In this document: positions 35,725-48,114 of the stretch, piece after piece | Layout of the letters: the number at the start of each line of letters is the position of its first letter | How positions within the stretch are numbered: position 1 is the first letter of the stretch | NCBI RefSeq assembly: GCF_018294505.1 | Contig: NC_057800.1 | Span: forward strand, 477,090,530 to 477,154,529 | Reading direction: 5' to 3' | Origin: Triticum aestivum | Taxonomy: Eukaryota > Streptophyta > Magnoliopsida > Poales > Poaceae | DNA: 64,000 nt | The notes under the pieces: generated by a model | The model's input: only the letters and a program-made list of their open reading frames with translations | What the model was told of the DNA's origin: nothing | Databases searched by the model: none | Made by a program: the position numbers and the translations under genes

Positions 35725-36374
35725 TGTAACGTCCCGAGACCGTCGCGGCAGGTGTCTTCCAGTTATTCCTTGTCATTGCCATCATGTCATTGCATCATCA
35801 TGTTTTCGAAACTTGCATTAGTCCCGGTCTCCTCGTTCCGTCCGTTGTCCGTTCTGAGCCCAGACACACTTGCACGCGCCCGCGACATGTCCGAAATAGT
35901 ATTTTATAAGTGACCGGAAAATGTTCTCGAATTGGGTTGAAAGTTGGCGTGCGGTCTTATTATAGTGTAGATAGACCGCTTGTCAAGTTTCATCGCATTC
36001 GGAGTTTGTTTGATAGCCCAACCGTTAAACTATAGCGGTACTATAGCCGGTCTAACGTCGGATGTTTTCGGTCTCTGGAAACAGTCGCTGGGCCTCTCTC
36101 TCTCTTCTCTTCTCTCAGCTCGAGACCGTCTATACAGTCCACTACTCACCGGCAGGCCCTACCTAACCTCTCTCGTCAGCCCGCGGCCCTCCTCGCGCGC
36201 GCGTTCGAAAATTGTCCCGGACCCGACCCGAGCAGTCGTCACCGTTGGATCCGGATCATCCCCAAACATCTACAAAACGTCTCCGTTTTGTTAATTGGGC
36301 TTCCTAACATAAGTATTCACGACCGTCCGATTATGATCGAAGGGACCGGATAGCCCCTATTTTAACCCACATGC

Positions 36375-36382
36375 TATTTATA
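36375..36382 (+). promoter_or_regulatory. TATA box of the LARD 5' LTR
   Basis: TATTTATA in the context ATGCTATTTATACACAG; repeated at 43936-43943 in the 3' LTR. A start of transcription ~30 bases downstream would put the GC-rich block in the transcript leader. Inferred from motif. Confidence 0.6.
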
Positions 36383-36586
36383 CACAGATGAAACCCTAGA
36401 AACTAGGGATCTGTCCCATCCATCCCGTGTCCGCCGCCACCACTCTCTCCCTTGGTTTCAGCGCGAAACCAATCCCCAATCGGCAGCCGCGATTCAAATC
36501 CACCCGCACGCAACCAACCACTACCTCCTCCCGCAGAGGCACTCACCTCGACCCGGAGCAGATCAAGCCAGCCGTCCCCGCCGGCG

Positions 36587-37372
36587 ATGGGCAGCACCGG
36601 ACCTGCAGGACTGTGGCCTTCCTCTACCTCTTCCCCTCTGTGTTTCCTCGTGCTCCCAGGCTCTCTCTCACGATCTCCCTCTCTCTCTGTATTTCATCAG
36701 CTGCAGGTCGCCGCCGCCTTGGTCAACCCTCGCCAGAGCTCCGTCGACGCCCCGTTGGCCGGATCCGGCCTGGAAACAGGCGGATCCATCCATCCCCGCC
36801 TGAGCCCCGTGCCCTTCGCCGCCTCCCATACGCCTCTGCTCGTGCCTGAGCACGGACGCCTCACCGGACGCCTCCCGCAGCAGTCCCGCATCAAGCCTCG
36901 CACCATTGTCCTTGTCCTCGTAGCCTCCCTGCTCTCCTTGTCGGCGCAAGGAGATGAGCCCCTCTCGAACTCCAGCAATGGCGCCGCCCCTCACAGCGAC
37001 TGCCGCCGTCGCCATGGCCTACCTCGCCTCGACGCCATGGCCGCCCGAAGCTTCTCCACTACTACTGCTGTCGCATGGATCTCTGCCACCGGCGGCCACA
37101 TCCATGATGCCCTTGTCCAGGTCCCGGCCTCGTCCACCTCCTGCATACGAGCACCAGTTGGCCACCAGAGCTCCTCCGAGCGCCTCCTCTGCTTCGAACG
37201 GCGAGGACGAGAGACATGTTCCCTTCTCCATCGCTGTGCCCGCACGCCAAGTCATTTGCGCCTCCACTGGAGTCTGGTCCTCGCCGGCCTTTCCCTGCAC
37301 GCCCGCTGCCGCCGCCCTGATTCATCCCGGCGAGAGCCTCGCCGCTGCTTCTGCTCTGGGCGATTTCGTTGA
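36587..37372 (+). other. Open frame from the first ATG after the LARD TATA box (262 codons including stop)
   Basis: ATG 36587 (MGSTGPAGLWPSS) appears to be the first ATG downstream of the expected start site. The frame stays open for ~780 bases, rich in serine, proline, arginine and alanine. An equivalent frame runs 44163-44909 in the 3' LTR. Several other frames on both strands are also open over the same block, as expected of GC-rich DNA, and the two LTR versions differ at many amino acids. I do not recognise a domain. Treat as an open frame, not a proven gene. Confidence 0.3.
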
Positions 37373-39783
37373 CCCGCCTCTGCAACCGAGACGAGCACTG
37401 CTCCTCATGGTCGCGTTGACCACGTGGCCACCGCAGCACCCCAAAGCCTGGATCTGCCTCCACCGGTCTCCTCTTCATGGCCCAACCGCAAGCCGGCCTG
37501 CTTGTGTCCCTCACCACCGACCGACCCAAGACCCGCTGTGAGCAGCTCCTCCAGCCACTCTCCTGAACTCTGTTGACCCAGTTTGTTTCGGCCCATTACA
37601 TTTTTTTTCAGTTCTGGGTTTTTTTCCTATTTATCCAAAGATGTCAGTTTTACAGAAAAGTCCTTGTTGATCATGCATTTATTAATTCCACAACCGTGCA
37701 TCGGATTGAAAAATTTAATATATGAAACTTGCTTAGAATTTTGTGTAGATTAATAATTTGCCATTTTCATCCATGTTTAAAATGTTTAAAATGTTGTTTG
37801 TTTAAATTTTGCCTATTGCCATGCTAAAATGATTTATTCCATAACTTAATAACCGTAGCTCCAAACCTAACAAACTTTATATGTAAATGGGGTGGAAAAT
37901 GCCTAGTTTAACTTGGTGACATCACTTTTCATGTTTAACAAATCTAAAATTGTGTTTAGGGCAGAATAGTATCAAATCCATAATTATGCTCATGAGTATT
38001 TTCCGGACTTGTTGTTTTGTTGTTCCGGCCTCATTTAAACTTGCCTAGATAGATAGTTTCTTTATGCTTCACCTCTTGCCATGCTAACAACATTTAATCG
38101 TGTTGGGTACATAAACGAGAGAGAACTAAATAAGTCATGTGGTGTTTTCTTCAATATGCAACTCGTTGCATGTTGAGCTCCACTTAATTTGTAGGATTGT
38201 TTGTGCATTTTGCCATACCATGCCTCATTAAACCGAACATGCATCATACTTGGTTGTGCATCATGTCATGTTTATGTGGTGGTTGTTTACTATGTTGTGT
38301 GCTTCTTTCCGGTGTTGCTTCTTTGGGTTGGTTCCGATAACGTCGTGTTTGTGAGAATCCGTTCGACTATGTCCGTTTGCCTTCTCTTCCTTGTTGGAAC
38401 ATGTTTACTTGTTGGGATATCACAATATCTATTATTTAATTAATGCATCTATATACTTGGTAAAGGGTGGAAGGCTCGGCCTTATGCCTGGTGTTTTGTT
38501 CCACTCTTGCTGCCCTAGTTTCCGTCATATCGGTGTTATGTTCCCGGATTTTGCGTTCCTTACGCGGTTGGGTTATAATGGGAACCCCTTGACAGTTCGC
38601 TTTGAATAAAACTCCTCCAGCAAGGCCCAACATTGGTTTTACCATTCGCCACCTAGCCTTTTTTCCCTTGGGAGTCGCGCATCCCGAGGGTCATCTTTAT
38701 TTTAATCCCCCCGGGCCAGTGCTTGTCTAAGTGTTGGTCCGAAATGGGCAGCCTGCGGGGCCACCTCGGGGAAACTTGAGGGCTGGTTTTACTCGTAGCT
38801 TGACCTATCTGGTGTTGCCCTGAGGACGAGATATGTGCAGCTCCCATCAGGATGTCGGCGCATCGGGCGGCTTTGCTGGACTTGTTTTACCATTGTCGAG
38901 GATGTCTTGTAACTGGGATTCCGAGCCTGATCGGGTCTTCCTACTAGAAGGAATATCCTTCGTTGACCGTGAGAACTTGTGATGGGCTAAGTTGGGACAC
39001 CCCTGCAGGGTTTTGAACTTTCGAAAGCCGTGCCCGTGGTTATGGGCAGATGGGAATTTGTTAATGTCCGGTTGTAGAAAACCTGAAGTTAACCTTAATT
39101 AAAATACATCAACCGTGTGCGTAACCGTGATGGTCTCTTTCCGGCGGAGTCCGGGAAGTGAACACGGTGTTGGAGTTATGCTTGATGTAGGTTGTTCTAG
39201 GATCACTTCTTGATCATAGTTATTCGACCGTGCTTTTGCCTTCTCTTCTCGCTCTCTTTTGCGAAGTTAGCCACCAAATATTCTAGTCGCTTGCTGCAGC
39301 TCCACCTCATACCTTTTACCTTACCTATAAGCTTAAATAGTCTTGATCGCGAGGGTGTGAGATTGCTGAGTCCCTGTGACTCACAGATACTTCCAAAACC
39401 AGTTTGCAGGTGCCGATGATACCGTGCAGGTGACTCAACCAAGCTCAAGGAGGAGCTCGATGAAGATCTTGTCCGTTATGTTGTTTCGTTCTAGTTGATC
39501 AGTAGCGGAGCCCAGTTGGGGTCGATCGGGGATCTGTGTAGCATTTGGGGTAGTCTTCTTTATTTGGTTCCGTAGTCGGATCTTGATTGTATCTGGATGA
39601 TGTAATGCTTTATTCATGTAATTGTGTGAAGTGGCGATTGTAAGCCAACTATGTATCTCTTTCCCTTATGTATTACATGGGTTGTGTGAAGATTACCTCA
39701 CTTGCGACATTGCTTTCAATGTGGTTATGCCTCTAAGTCGTGCTTCGACACGTGGGAGATATAGCCGCATCGAGGGCGTCACA

Positions 39784-42700
39784 AGTTGGTATCAGAGCCT
39801 TCCTCGACCTTAGGAGCCCCCTGCTTGATCGAATTGCTGGCGTTATTGAGTCTAGAAATGTTTTGAGTCATTTAGGAATTATATATATCGGAGAGTCAGG
39901 ACTTCTTTTTACTCCTCAGTCCCTTCATCGCTCTGGTGAGGCATCCTGATGTAGAGTTTTGACTTCTCTTCTCAAATTTCACTAAAAAAATTTAGGATCA
40001 CGCGAGTATCTTGGAATCTTTCCGATGGTTTTGTGACGAGAACATTGTTCTTGGTGCCTCCTGACATTTAGGGGTTGTGGCAGTGTCCCGGGGAATTGAG
40101 GTCCGAGGTGTTGTCGTCACAATTTTATCGTTGCAGTTCTGTAATACCTGAGATTAGTTTCGCCGACATCAAAATCTCTTTTATGCAGTTGTTGGTGAGA
40201 TAACCTCGACGCCACCCAGTACTCGGGCGGGAGTTCAGGAGTATTGCCATAACTCGTATAACGGATGCTTTTCGAAGGTTGAGGTAGACGATTTCCGAAA
40301 GTTTCTTGGTTATGTGTTGAAGGATGGATACAGCTGGATGTAGGATTTGCTAGTTTTGGGTGAGATATTATGCTTCCCCTGTATCCCCAACACCTGATTG
40401 CATAACCAAAAAGTTTCGGGAGTTTATAAGTGGGAATTCAAGTAGCTCTTAGGATATCTTTCCGACAGATGCATGATATGAAATTGGGGTTCGATGTCTA
40501 GTGGTCCGCCTATCCACGGTTGGTTTTACAGTGGTCTCGTTGTGTCTTAAAGGGTCCTTGGCTATGCCGACTCGGGGACGCTTCGTATGTCATGTGCACT
40601 GCCTTGTACATGATGGTGCTATACGATCGAGCCCGTGTAGGCCCCACCACGAAAACTTCGGATGAAATCTCAGTCATATGTTTGTTCCGGCTTATTCTGC
40701 AAGCCAATCCTTTGTTTTGTTTTGAGTTGTGGTATTCGAGTTGCTTCGAAGTCAAGTGTTGATTCCATACCTTCCCCAAATGGTGTTCTCATACTCCGAT
40801 GTGAATACTAATCCTTCTTGATCATCGAGATTGTTTTGTCATTCCTTTTCAACCGGTGTGCTCCTCTTCAAATGGATCCAATCTTGTCAACATTCACAAG
40901 ATCAATTATCAAGTCTTCTCAACATTGTTTGTCTCATCCGTCCTAAGTAGCCTTTGTTTTCCCACCCTCGCACCCTTTTTCTTCGAGGACTCGGATTTCT
41001 TTATCAGGTATCTATCTTATGAATATGAAGTCTCTCCATTCTTTCCGTCAATATTCTTACCCGATGGTTCTCATGAAGATGTTCTATAAGCTCATCATTC
41101 TTCATTCTTTTTCTTCTCCGGTGGATTCTAGTCAAGCTTTGCTGATCATAGACTTTCCTCGTTTCAATGCTCTCTCATGCCGGTGCAATTATTAATCATT
41201 CACCTCTCGCTATTCATCTGTTCTGGAGTGTTAAAGATATCTTAGAAAATGCTAGAGTTTATTTTCATTCTTTCAAGATCTTTCGAGGAAGTTAACTCAT
41301 TCAAGCCATTTATTTCAACCCGCGCAATCTATCTTCCAAATCATTCCAATGGTGTTTATTTTGAGTGGGCCCTAACCCACAGGTTTTTTCCCAGGATCTT
41401 ACCCGACTCTTCTTATTTTCGCGGAGTTTTTCAAATACATTTCAAAGATTGATGTAAGAATGAATTATCATCAGTCTAATGCCTTTCTCCAAGATCGGTT
41501 AAATTCTTCTCATTGTTGGCTCAACCTCTTCGCTTTTGATTCTTTCGGGTTGTCTAAACGATTCATGGTGGTGTTTCTCATCGTCTTTTTCAACATTTGA
41601 AGACCGAAGAAGATTTTTCTCTCTCAATCTTGTCCATCCTCTCGAAGATTCATGATTCTAGCTTGATGCCATCCCCTCATAATTGTTTTTGATTGTGAGA
41701 ATTCTTTTCACCTATTCGGAGCAATTCAAGAGTCTTCTCAGTTTGTTATCCGGAGTCCATCAATTCAGGTTTATTCATTCTCAGCTGTCAGTTATCATTC
41801 TCCAATCTTACCGGTGCTTCGTTCAAGTGATCTCTAATCAGTTCATGATCCCTTCGTTCTCATGTATCTAGATTGTCTCAAGTAACTTTGTTCATTTCAC
41901 AATTCTTACCCGGTGATTCATCCCTTTACTTCGTGCATTTTAAATTCTATCGGTGGCTCTTCCAAGATTCTTCTTCTTTCGTTATAATCTCAATTGACTC
42001 TTTCTTTCCAATCCTGCCGGTGGTTCGTTGAAGACCTTCTCAAGGTTGCGCTATATCTATCTTAATCCTTTTCTATGAGAATAACTAATATGCCAAATCC
42101 ATTGTTTGTCATCAATCTAATTGGTGAAGGATAAGCATAATGTAATCCTTATTCTTGTTTCTTCCAAGTGATTAATCCCTTATTACGGAGGCTCATCAAA
42201 GATTTAATTCCTTCTCGAAGGGTTCATCAACATTCTTTTCAGAGGAGCTCAAGCATTCTTCAACTTGCAATCCGGAGTGCAATTCTTTCTATCGTATCAT
42301 CAGAGGTGGTGTTATGTCATTCTTGATAATTTTCCTTCGTGTTTCATGATTCACAAGTTATCAAGTATGAGATATTTTAAATCCATCAACCTCTTCGTTG
42401 GATTTATCTTGGGTTATAGTTCACCTAAAGCTTTTCCTAAGGATTGTTGCTATTATGGTGCTTATAAATGACCCAAGTTCTTCATTTATCCTCCCGGTGA
42501 TATAGTTTCTCATCTCCTTGTTCATATCAATCCAATTCTTTTCCCGTGAGTGGCAGGTTATCACCTCTAGTTTCGAGATGTTTTTCTATAAGCCCACTAC
42601 AAGATTACTCTTTTTGTTGTTGGTTTTCCAACAATTCCGTTCAACCCTTCTCCTAAAGATGCCTTTTCAAGCTCTTTTGTGGCAGAAGTTGGCATTTTCT

Positions 42701-43249
42701 TCTCAATTCTCCTATGGCAATTATCTATCTTCTATTCTTCCGTTCTGACATTGTGATGTTGCTCTCCTCAACCCATTTTATCGCATTGTCGGGACCATGT
42801 TTTGATCGTGCTTATCCTTTTAATCGGAGTATTGTGAACCTTTGCTCAAGCTCTTTCATTTTATCAAGTTTTTCATCTCTTTTAAACGGAATGCTGTCCG
42901 AGATCTTTCTTACCCCTTATTCCATTCATTCAATAGTTACGGAGGCAGTGTATTGTGATTTCATCAAGTATCTTCTCATATTATCAAGTTCTTATTCAAT
43001 TCCTTTTCTTTTCAATCAGAGTGCTGCCCGAAGTTGTTCTCCCTTGTTCCTCTTTTCTAATGGAGTGTTTTCAGCTTCGTCATCTCTGTTGTATTCTTTT
43101 CTTGAAATGGCTTAACCTTTGCAAGGTTCTTTGGTTTCACTCGTTTGTCAAAGAAGCAACTTAGTTTTACCTCTTCTCTTTCTCTTCCGTTTGTCCCTCC
43201 GATGCCATTCTAGATCTCGGGACAAGATCCTCTCATAGTGGTGGAGTGC
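39784..43249 (+). mobile_element. LARD internal domain, non-coding
   Basis: Begins with the primer site (39787-39799). The first ~1 kb is mixed sequence. From ~40850 to 43230 it is pyrimidine-rich on the plus strand, with recurring CCGGTG- and CGGAGT-containing words (for example near 40853, 41113, 41176, 41808, 41908, 42029, 42272, 42496, 42823). No retroelement protein motif was seen. Published LARD cores are conserved at the RNA structure level; whether this one is was not tested. Confidence 0.8.
39787..39799 (+). other. LARD primer binding site
   Basis: TGGTATCAGAGCC, complementary to the 3' end of initiator-methionine tRNA, three bases after the LTR end. It is intact. Confidence 0.9.
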
Positions 43250-46200
43250 TGTAACGCCCCGAGACCGTCGCACCAGGTGTCTTCCAGTTATTCGCTATCA
43301 TTGCCATGTCATTTGCTTGCGTGTCGCATCTTGTCATGTCATCATGTGCATTGCATCATAATGTTTTCGAAACTTGCATTAGTCCCGGTCTCCTCATTCC
43401 GTCCGTTGTCCGTTCTGAGCCCAGACACACTTGCACGCGCCCGCGGCATGTCCGAAATAGTATTTTATAAGTGTCCGGAAAATGTTCTCGGATTGGGTTG
43501 AAAGTTGGCGTGCGGTCTTATTATAGTGTAGATAGACCGCCTGTCAAGTTTCATCGCATTCGGAGTTCGTTTGATAGCCCAACCGTTAAACTATAGCGGC
43601 ACTATAGCCGGTCTCACGTCGGATGTTTTCGGTCTCCGGAAGCAATCGCCGGGCCTCTCTCACTCTTCTCTTCTCTCAGCTCGAGACCGTCTATACAGTC
43701 CACTACTCACCGCCAGGCCCCACCTAATGTCTCTCGTCAGCCCGTGACCCTCCTCGCGCGCGCGTTCGAAAATTGTCCCGGACCCGACCCGAGCAGTCGT
43801 CACCGTTGGATCCGGATCATCCCCAAACGTCTACAAAACGTCTCCGTTTTGTTAATTGGGCTTCCTAACATAAGTATTCGCGACCGTCCGATTACGATCG
43901 AAGGGACCGGATAGCCCCTATTTTAACCCACCTGCTATTTATACACAGATGAAACCCTAGAAACTAGGGATCTGTCCTATCCATCCCGTGTCCGCCGCCA
44001 CCACTCTCTCCCTTGGTTTCAGCGCGAAACCAATCCCCAATCGGCAGCCTCGATCCAAATCCACCCGCACGCAACCAGCCACTACGTCCTCCCGATCCGC
44101 CTCCTCCCACAGAGGCACTCACCTCGACCCCGAGCGGATCAAGCCAGCCGTACCCGCCGGCGATGGGCAGCACCGGACCAGCAGGACTGTGGCCTTCCTC
44201 TCCCTCCTCCCCTCTGTGTTTCCTCATGCTCCCCGGCTCTCTCTCACGATCTCCCTCTCTCTCTGTATTTCATCAGCTGCAGGTCGCCGCCGCCTTGGTC
44301 AACCCTCGCAGGAGCTCCGTCGACGCCCCATTGGCCGGATCTGGCCTGGAAATAGGCGGATCCATCCATCCCCGCTTGAGCCCCGTGCCCTTCGCCGCCT
44401 CCCATACGCCTCTCCTCGTGCCTGAGCACGGACGCCTCACCGGACGCCTCTCGCAGCAGTGCCAGATCAAGCCTCGCGTCGTCGTCCTTGTCCTTGTAGC
44501 CTCCCCGCTCTCCTCGTCGGCGCAGGGAGATGAGCCCCTCTTGAACTCCAGCAACGACGCCGCCCCTCGCAGTGACTGCCGCCGTCGCCATGGCCTACTT
44601 CGCCTCGATGCCATGGCCGCCCAAAGCTTCTCCACTACTGCTGCTATCGCATGGATCTCTGCCACCGGCCGCCACATCCACGATGCCCTTGTCCAGGTCC
44701 CGGCCTCGTCCACCTCCTGTAGACGAGCACCGGTCGGCCACCAGAGCTCCTCCGAGCGCCTCCTCTGCTTGGAACGGCGAGGACGAGAGACATGTTCCCT
44801 TCTCCATCGTTGTGCCCGCATGCCAAGTCCCTCGCGCCTCCACCGGAGTCTGGTCCTCGCCGGCCTTTCCCTGCACGCCCGCTGCCGCCGCCCTGATTCT
44901 TCTCGATGAGAGCCTCACCGCTGCTTCTGCTCTGGGTGAATTCGTTGACCCGCCTCTGCAACCGAGATGAGCGCTGCTCGTCTTGGTCGCGTTGACCGCG
45001 TGGCCACTGCAGCACCTCAAGGCCTGGATCTGCCTCCACCGATCTCCTCTTCATCGCCCAGCCGCAAGCCGGCCTGCCTGTGTCCCTCACCACGGACCGA
45101 CCCAAGACCCGCTGTGAGCAGCTCCTCCAGCCACTCTCCTGAACTCTGTTGACCCAGTTAGTTTTGGCCCATTATGTTTTTTTCAGTTCTGGGGTTTTTT
45201 CCTATTTATCCAGAGATGTCAGTTTTACAGAAAAGTCCTTGTTGATCATGCATTTATTAATTCCACAACCGTGCATCGGATTGAAAAATTTAATATATGA
45301 AACTTGCTTAGAATTTTGTGTAGATTAATAATTTTCCATTTTCATCCATGTTTAAAATGTTTAAAATGTTGTTTGTTTAAATTTTGCCTATTGCCATGCT
45401 AAAATGATTTATTCCATAACTTAATAACCGTAGCTCCAAACCTAACAAACTTTATATGTAAATGGGGTGGAAAATGCCTAGTTTAACTTGGTGACATCAC
45501 TTTTCATGTTTAACAAATCTAAAATTGTGTTTAGGGCAGAACAGTATCAAATCCATAATTATGCTCATGTGTATTTTCCGGACTTGTTGTTTTGTTGTTC
45601 CGGCCTCATTTAAACTTGCCTAGATAGATAGTTTCTTTATGGTTCACCTCTTGCCATGCTAACAACATTTAATCGTGTTGGGTACATAAACGAGAGAGAA
45701 CTAAATAAGTCATGTGGTGTTTTCTTCAATATGCAACTCGTTGCATGTTGAGCTCCACTTAATTTGTAGGATTGTTTGTGCATTTTGCCATACCATGCCT
45801 CATTAAACCGAACATGCATCATACTTGGTTGTGCATCATGTCTTGTTTATGTGGTGGTTGTTTACTATGTTGTGTGCTTCTTTCCGGTGTTGCTTCTTCG
45901 GGTTGGTTCCGAGAACGTCGTGTTTGTGAGGATCCATTCGACTACGTCAGTTTGCCTTCTTCATGGACTCGTTCTTCTTCCTTGTGGGATTTCAGGCAAG
46001 ATGACCATACCCTCGAAATCACTTCTATCTTTGCTTGCTAGTTGCTCGCTCTTTTGCTATGCCTATGCTGCGATACCTACCACTTGCTTATCATGCCTCC
46101 CATATTGTTGAGCCAAGCCTCTAACCCACCTTGTCCTAGCAAACCATTGTTTGTTCCTTGTTGGAACATGGAGGTGTTGTTCCTTGTTGGAACATGTTTA

Positions 46201-47577
46201 CTTGTTGGGATATCACAATATCTATTATTTAATTAATGCATCTATATACTTGGTAAAGGGTGGAAGGCTTGGACTTATGCCTGGTGTTTTGTTCCACTCT
46301 TGCCGCCCTAGTTTCCGTCATATCGGTGTTATGTTCCCGGATTTTGCGTTCCTTACGCGGTTGGGTTATAATGGGAACCCCTTGACAGTTCGCTTTGAAT
46401 AAAACTCCTCCAGCAAGGCCCAACATTGGTTTTACCATTCGCCACCTAGCCTTTTTTCCCTTGGGAGTCACGCATCCCGAGGGTCATCTTTATTTTAACC
46501 CCCCCGGGCCAGTGCTTGTCTAAGTGTTGGTCCGAAATGGGCAGCCTGCGGGGCCACCTCGGGGAAACTTGAGGGCTGGTTTTACTCGTAGCTTGACCTA
46601 TTCGGTGTTGCCCTGAGAACGAGATATGTGCAACTCCCATCAGGATGTCAGCGCATCGGGCGGCTTTGCTGGACTTGTTTTACCATTGTCGAGGATGTCT
46701 TGTAACCGGGATTCCGAGCCTGATCGGGTCTTCCCGCTAGAAAGAATATCCTTCGTTGACCGTGAGAGGTTGTGATGGGCTATGTTGGGACACCCTTGCA
46801 GGGTTTTGAACTTTCGAAAGCCGTGCCCGCGGTTATGGGCAGATGGGAATTTGTTAATGTCCGGTTGTAGAAAACCTGAAGTTAACCTTAATTAAAATAC
46901 ATCAACCGCGTGTGTAACCGTGATGGTCTCTTTCCGACGGAGTCGGGGAAGTGAACACGGTGTTGGAGTTATGCTTGACGTAGGTTGTTCTAGGATCACT
47001 TCTTGATCATAGTTATTCGACCGTGCTTTTGCCTTCTCTTCTCTCTCTGTTTTGCAAAGTTAGCCACCAAATATGCTAGTCGCTTGCTGCAGCTCCACCT
47101 CATACCTTTTACCTTACCTATAAGCTTAAATAGTCTTGATCGCGAGGGTGCGAGATTGCTGAGTCCCTGTGACTCACAGATACTTCCAAAACCAGTTTGC
47201 AGGTGCCGATGATACCGTGCAGGTGACTCAACCAAGCTCAAGGAGGAGCTCGATGAAGATCTTGTCTGTTATGTTGTTTCATTCTAGTTGATCAGTAGTG
47301 GAGCCCAGTTGGGGTCGATCTGAGATCTGTGTAGCATTTGGGGTAGTCTTCTTTATTTTGGTTCCGTAGTCGGACCTTGATTGTATCTGGATGATGTAAT
47401 GCTTTATTCATGTAATTGTGTGAAGTGGCGATTCTAAGCCAACTATGTATCTCTTTCCCTTATGTATTACATGGGTTGTGTGAAGATTACCTCACTTGCG
47501 ACATTGCTTTCAATGCGGTTATGCCTCTAAGTCGTGCTTCGACACGTGGGAGATATATTCGCATCGAGGGCGTTACA
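43250..47577 (+). repeat. 3' LTR of the LARD
   Basis: 4328 bases, TGTAACGCCCCGAGACC to GGCGTTACA. It is longer than the 5' LTR because it retains ~225 bases at about 45960-46185 and some extra bases near 43300-43340. The last 1026 bases match 1-1026 at the start of the window with an offset of 46551. Confidence 0.93.
43936..43943 (+). promoter_or_regulatory. TATA box of the LARD 3' LTR
   Basis: TATTTATA, same context as 36375-36382. If used from the 3' LTR it would read outward into the adjacent Angela leader and the Tat element. Confidence 0.5.
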
Positions 47578-47756
47578 GTAGTTTTGAATGGTGAACATCT
47601 CTATGTTGATCATATCTATTATATGATTCACGTTCGACCTTTCGGTCTCAGTGTTTCGAGGCCATATCTGCATATGCTAGGCTCGTCAAGTTTAACCGGA
47701 GTATTCTGCACGTGCAAAACTGGCTTGCGCCCGTTGTATGTGAATATAGAGCTTAT
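47578..47756 (-). mobile_element. Angela 5' leader fragment of the host element (right copy)
   Basis: Starts with the GTAGT duplication and matches Angela leader on the minus strand, ending GAGCTTAT. In an uninterrupted leader, CACACCC would follow; here TGAGGGAGTCC of the Tat LTR follows. The host leader should therefore resume, after CTTAT, beyond the right edge of the Tat element. Confidence 0.8.
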
Positions 47757-48114
47757 TGAGGGAGTCCTGGATTAAGGGGTATGGTCCTCGGGTGGTCGGG
47801 CTATGTGACATGGGCCGGACTGATGGGCCATAAAGATACAATAGAAGGCCTTCCCCATGTCCGGATGGGATTCTCCTTTGCATGGATGGCAAGCTTGGCG
47901 TTCGGATGTGAGGATTCCTTTCTCTGTAAACCGACTCTGTATAACCCTAGGCCCCTCTAGTGTCTATATAAACCGAAGGGTTTAGTCTGTAGAGGCAATC
48001 ATAATCATAATCATGCAGGCTAGACATCTCGAGTTTAGCCATTATGATCTCGAGGTAGATCAACTCTTGTAACCACTATACTCATCAAAGTCAATCAAGC
48101 AGGAAGTAGGGTAT
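47757..48114 (+). repeat. 5' LTR of the Tat element, first piece
   Basis: Contains TATATAA at 47965-47971 and a short AATCAT repeat at ~47997-48014. The second piece, 56664-56779, follows the Angela insertion; total LTR length is ~475 bases if TGAGGG and GACA are the true ends. A candidate primer site TGGTGCTTTCATTGAG lies at 56787-56802; the matching tRNA was not identified. Confidence 0.7.

Larger units (their letters stand above)
35725..39783 (+). repeat. 5' LTR of the LARD
   Basis: 4059 bases. It includes a GC-rich block at ~36420-37570 just downstream of a TATA box, an AT-rich block ~37600-38450, and the 3' kilobase also found at 1-1026 and 46552-47577. Compared with the 3' LTR it lacks ~225 bases near 38386, where the word TTCCTTGT occurs at the join. 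Confidence 0.92.
35725..47577 (+). mobile_element. Complete Sukkula-like LARD (non-autonomous gypsy derivative)
   Basis: TGTAACGTCCCGAGACC at 35725 and GGCGTTACA at 47577, flanked by GTAGT on both sides. LTRs are 4059 and 4328 bases around a 3466-base core, which fits the published LARD/Sukkula plan from barley (LTRs over 4 kb, conserved ~3.5 kb internal domain, no coding capacity). The primer site TGGTATCAGAGCC is present at 39787. No gag or pol motif is present in the core, so mobility would need proteins from an autonomous relative. Confidence 0.9.

Noticed and set aside
36452..37541. Several long overlapping open frames on both strands in the GC-rich LARD block, suggesting a captured host gene
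   Set aside because: Four or more frames are open at once, the longest begins at a TTG rather than ATG, no domain is recognisable, and the two LTR versions differ at many residues. Kept only as an open frame with low confidence.
40510..43164. Open frames of 60-130 codons in the LARD core
   Set aside because: They follow pyrimidine-rich composition (Phe/Ser/Leu-rich translations), have no domain, and the LARD core is known to be non-coding.
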